Source of the DNA: Streptomyces niphimycinicus
GTDB lineage: Bacteria > Actinomycetota > Actinomycetes > Streptomycetales > Streptomycetaceae
Direction of reading: 5' to 3'
Assembly: GCF_018883605.1 (NCBI RefSeq)
Contig: NZ_JAHLEM010000005.1
Span: 1-43,796, forward strand
DNA length: 43,796 bases
The notes beneath the pieces were generated by a model, which did no database searches, had not been told where the DNA came from, and saw only the letters and a list, made by a program, of their open reading frames with translations. Shown piece by piece: positions 42,701-43,796 of this stretch (within the stretch, counting starts at the first letter, position 1; every line of letters starts with the position of its first letter). The position numbers and the translations under genes are program-made.

Positions 42701-43796
42701 CTCCCGCGACCCCGCGCGAGGAGGCGTTGTGCGCGGTGTTCGCGGATGTGCTGGGGCTGTCGGGTGTCGGGGCGGACGACAACTTCTTCGATCTGGGCGG
42801 GGACAGTATCGTCTCCATTCAGCTCGTCAGCCGGGCCCGTGCCGCCGGGCTGGTCTTCACCCCGCGCGATGTCTTCCAACGCCCCACCGTGGCCGCGCTC
42901 GCCGCGGCCGCCACGGACGCGGACACCATCTCGACAGCGACCCCCGACCAGGGCATCGGTGTGGTGCCGCCGACTCCGATCGTGCACTGGCTGCGGGAGC
43001 GCGGCGGGCCGGTGGACGGTTTCCATCAGTCGGTGTTGGTGCGTACGCCCGCCGGGCTGACCCTTGAGCGGTTGACGGCCGGGTTGCAGGCGGTGCTCGA
43101 CCACCATGACGCGCTGCGGATGCGGCTCGGACGCGAGGGCGATGGTGTCTGGGGGCTGGAGACCGGACCGCGGGGCACGGTCGACGCGGCCGATGTGATC
43201 ACACGGGTGACCGACCCGGAGGAGCTGCACCGGGATCCGCTGGAAGACAGGCCGCTGAGACCTGAGGCCGGTGAGATGGTCCGGGCCGTATGGCTCGACA
43301 ACGGCGCGCACGCCCCCGGCCGGTTGCTGCTGGTGGCGCATCATCTGGTGGTCGACGGGGTCTCCTGGCGGATTCTGCTGCCGGACTTGGCCGCGGCGGT
43401 GGAGGGGCGTGAGCTGGAGCCGGTCGGCACCTCGCTGCGGGGCTGGGCCGAACACCTCACCACCCTCGCCGGGCATCCCTCCCGACTGGCCGAACTTCCC
43501 CTGTGGACGGGCATGTTCGCGGGCCCGGACCCATTGCTGGGCCGACGGGCGCTTGATCCGGCGCGGGACACGGCCGCCACGGTCCGCCACCTTCGGCTGA
43601 CGTTGCCGCCGGAGCGGACGGAGCCTCTGCTGACGCGAGTGCCCGCCGCCTTCCACGGTGGCGTGAACGACGTCCTGCTGACGGCCCTGGCGCTGGCGGT
43701 GGCCGACTGGCGGCGGCGCAGGGGCCACGCGGAGGCCACCGGTGTGCTGGTGGACCTGGAGGGCCATGGCCGGGAGGACGTCGTCGAGGGCGCCGA
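39772..43796 (+). CDS. Non-ribosomal peptide synthetase, C-A-T-E (partial, runs off right edge)
   Basis: First 1341 residues of an NRPS starting at the ATG at 39772 ([20 protein letters not shown]), with AGGA upstream. Domains: condensation, 1 to about 450, with active HHIVMDG near 139; adenylation, about 470-985, with [11 protein letters not shown] (A3), [12 protein letters not shown] (A5), YRTGDVVRW (A7), the hinge [17 protein letters not shown] and [10 protein letters not shown] with the A10 lysine; thiolation with [13 protein letters not shown] near residue 1008; then an epimerisation domain with [10 protein letters not shown] and [10 protein letters not shown]. My reading of the A-domain specificity residues is D-V-F-A-V-A-I-V; I do not match it to a known substrate. 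The E domain predicts a D-amino acid. A chain that opens with a C domain normally accepts an acyl or other carboxylic starter. Confidence 0.95.
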   Translation, partial: MTGYQIASLPLTAAQSGIWLAQRLQPTNSLFNIAEYIDIHGEIDPEIFESALRRTVAEAETLRIRLLEEDGQAAQVVEEHVDWTLPFIDVSHEDDPRASAESHMRAEMRRPVDPTAGPLFAFALFKAADDRYFWYQRYHHIVMDGLGLSLVGRRVAELYTALAAGLPCPGTPFGSLAELLGDEAAYRDSDRFTRDRAYWMARFAELPAATSLADHTPALPERLARRTAFLDEPTLAGLRATAREAEVAWPAVLVAALGVYLHRMTGNRQVVLGLPVMARSAGRARTIPGMMSNVLPFRLDLHPGTTVAQAARLASKELRGALKHQRYRAEDLRRDLELSGDEHRLIGPHINIVMVDYDLTFAGHRGSVHNLGGGPVDDLSLVVDGRVATEPGPPGSCESAAGGLRIDLDGNPELYGLERLADHQRRFLDLLGHFAHAAPDTPIGRIDLLAPEERGRVLDEWNATARKVPDTSLPELFEAQVARTPQAPAVVFEGRTLTYAELNGRANRLAHLLIGHGAGPESLVALSMPRSDEMMVALLAVLKAGASYLPVDPGYPAERIAYILDDAGPAIVLTADGDTTGGDGHVTLRLDVPETAELLAGQPDRNPVDADRTTPLRPQHPAYVIYTSGSTGRPKGVMVSQAAAVDLATWAATDIGPRELRRVLASTSLNFDVSVFEMFGPLCGGGSIEVVRDLLALTERTADGWSGSLISAVPSAFAQVLAHGEVSTSAKTVVLAGEALSAHAVVAIRHAIPGCRIANIYGPTEATVYATAWYSDREADPGDQAPPIGRPISNTRVYVLDSALQPVPVGVTGELYIAGEGLARGYVRRAGLTAERFVADPYGGAGARMYRTGDVVRWRADGNVEFVGRADEQVKVRGFRIELGEIEAVLARHPQVRQTAVIAREDRAGVKQLVAYVVAEGDPAVAEWREHVAAELPEYMVPAAFVTLDRLPLTPNGKLDRRALPAPDFGPTVTGRAPATPREEALCAVFADVLGLSGVGADDNFFDLGGDSIVSIQLVSRARAAGLVFTPRDVFQRPTVAALAAAATDADTISTATPDQGIGVVPPTPIVHWLRERGGPVDGFHQSVLVRTPAGLTLERLTAGLQAVLDHHDALRMRLGREGDGVWGLETGPRGTVDAADVITRVTDPEELHRDPLEDRPLRPEAGEMVRAVWLDNGAHAPGRLLLVAHHLVVDGVSWRILLPDLAAAVEGRELEPVGTSLRGWAEHLTTLAGHPSRLAELPLWTGMFAGPDPLLGRRALDPARDTAATVRHLRLTLPPERTEPLLTRVPAAFHGGVNDVLLTALALAVADWRRRRGHAEATGVLVDLEGHGREDVVEGA

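Noticed and set aside
40294..43767. 1157-residue open frame antisense to the NRPS
   Set aside because: It mirrors NRPS codons in GC-rich DNA, has arginine/glycine/valine-biased composition, no ribosome-binding site and no recognisable domain.

Overview
The window is high-GC actinobacterial DNA, almost certainly from a Streptomyces chromosome. Coding regions show very strong G/C at third codon positions, GTG and TTG starts and 1-4 bp stop/start overlaps are common, and the gene families (C-P lyase, TioE-type MerR, FUSC pairs, DrrAB transporter, NRPS) fit a soil Streptomyces. No rRNA, tRNA, CRISPR array or insertion sequence was recognised.

Layout. 1-4137: a leftward C-P lyase operon phnF-phnG-phnH-phnI-phnJ (phnJ runs off the left edge), headed by a 24-bp palindromic operator candidate. 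4361-8448: two divergent regulator/enzyme pairs, AraC with a metallo-beta-lactamase-fold hydrolase, and an erythromycin-esterase-family protein with a double-HTH TioE-like MerR regulator. 8484-20815: a catabolic island. A FadR-subfamily GntR regulator and an amidase face a rightward operon that starts with the remains of a tartrate/isopropylmalate-type dehydrogenase and continues with a complete peptide/nickel-type ABC importer, an aldehyde dehydrogenase and an SDR. A convergent unit carries an intact formylglycine-generating enzyme and a badly deleted arylsulfatase. The same FadR-like palindrome lies in both control regions, so I infer one regulon.

20986-23286 encodes a fusion of a CrtC/AttH lipocalin-like domain to a polyprenyl diphosphate synthase, a candidate bifunctional terpene enzyme. 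23440-32674 is a patchwork: pirin, a D-threonine-aldolase-like PLP enzyme, a second amidase, a FUSC membrane-protein pair (one frameshifted), an amino-terminally truncated MarR, a small hypothetical protein, a deletion scar joining half an SDR to half a TetR, a Rid protein divergent from an HxlR regulator, and a GDSL lipase.

32744-43796 looks like the edge of a natural-product cluster. A leftward unit encodes an MfnB-type furan-phosphate synthase, an aldehyde dehydrogenase, a zinc alcohol dehydrogenase and, after a gap, an O-methyltransferase. A rightward unit encodes a DrrAB-type exporter and then a large NRPS (C-A-T-E, cut by the right edge). The inference that the MfnB unit supplies an oxidised furan acid to the NRPS is attractive but unproven.

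Two window-wide patterns stand out. First, at least five genes (dehydrogenase, sulfatase, MarR, SDR, TetR) have lost internal or end pieces by deletion, not by point mutation. Second, short imperfect tandem repeats, mostly of 9- or 18-bp units, occur repeatedly inside or at the ends of genes.
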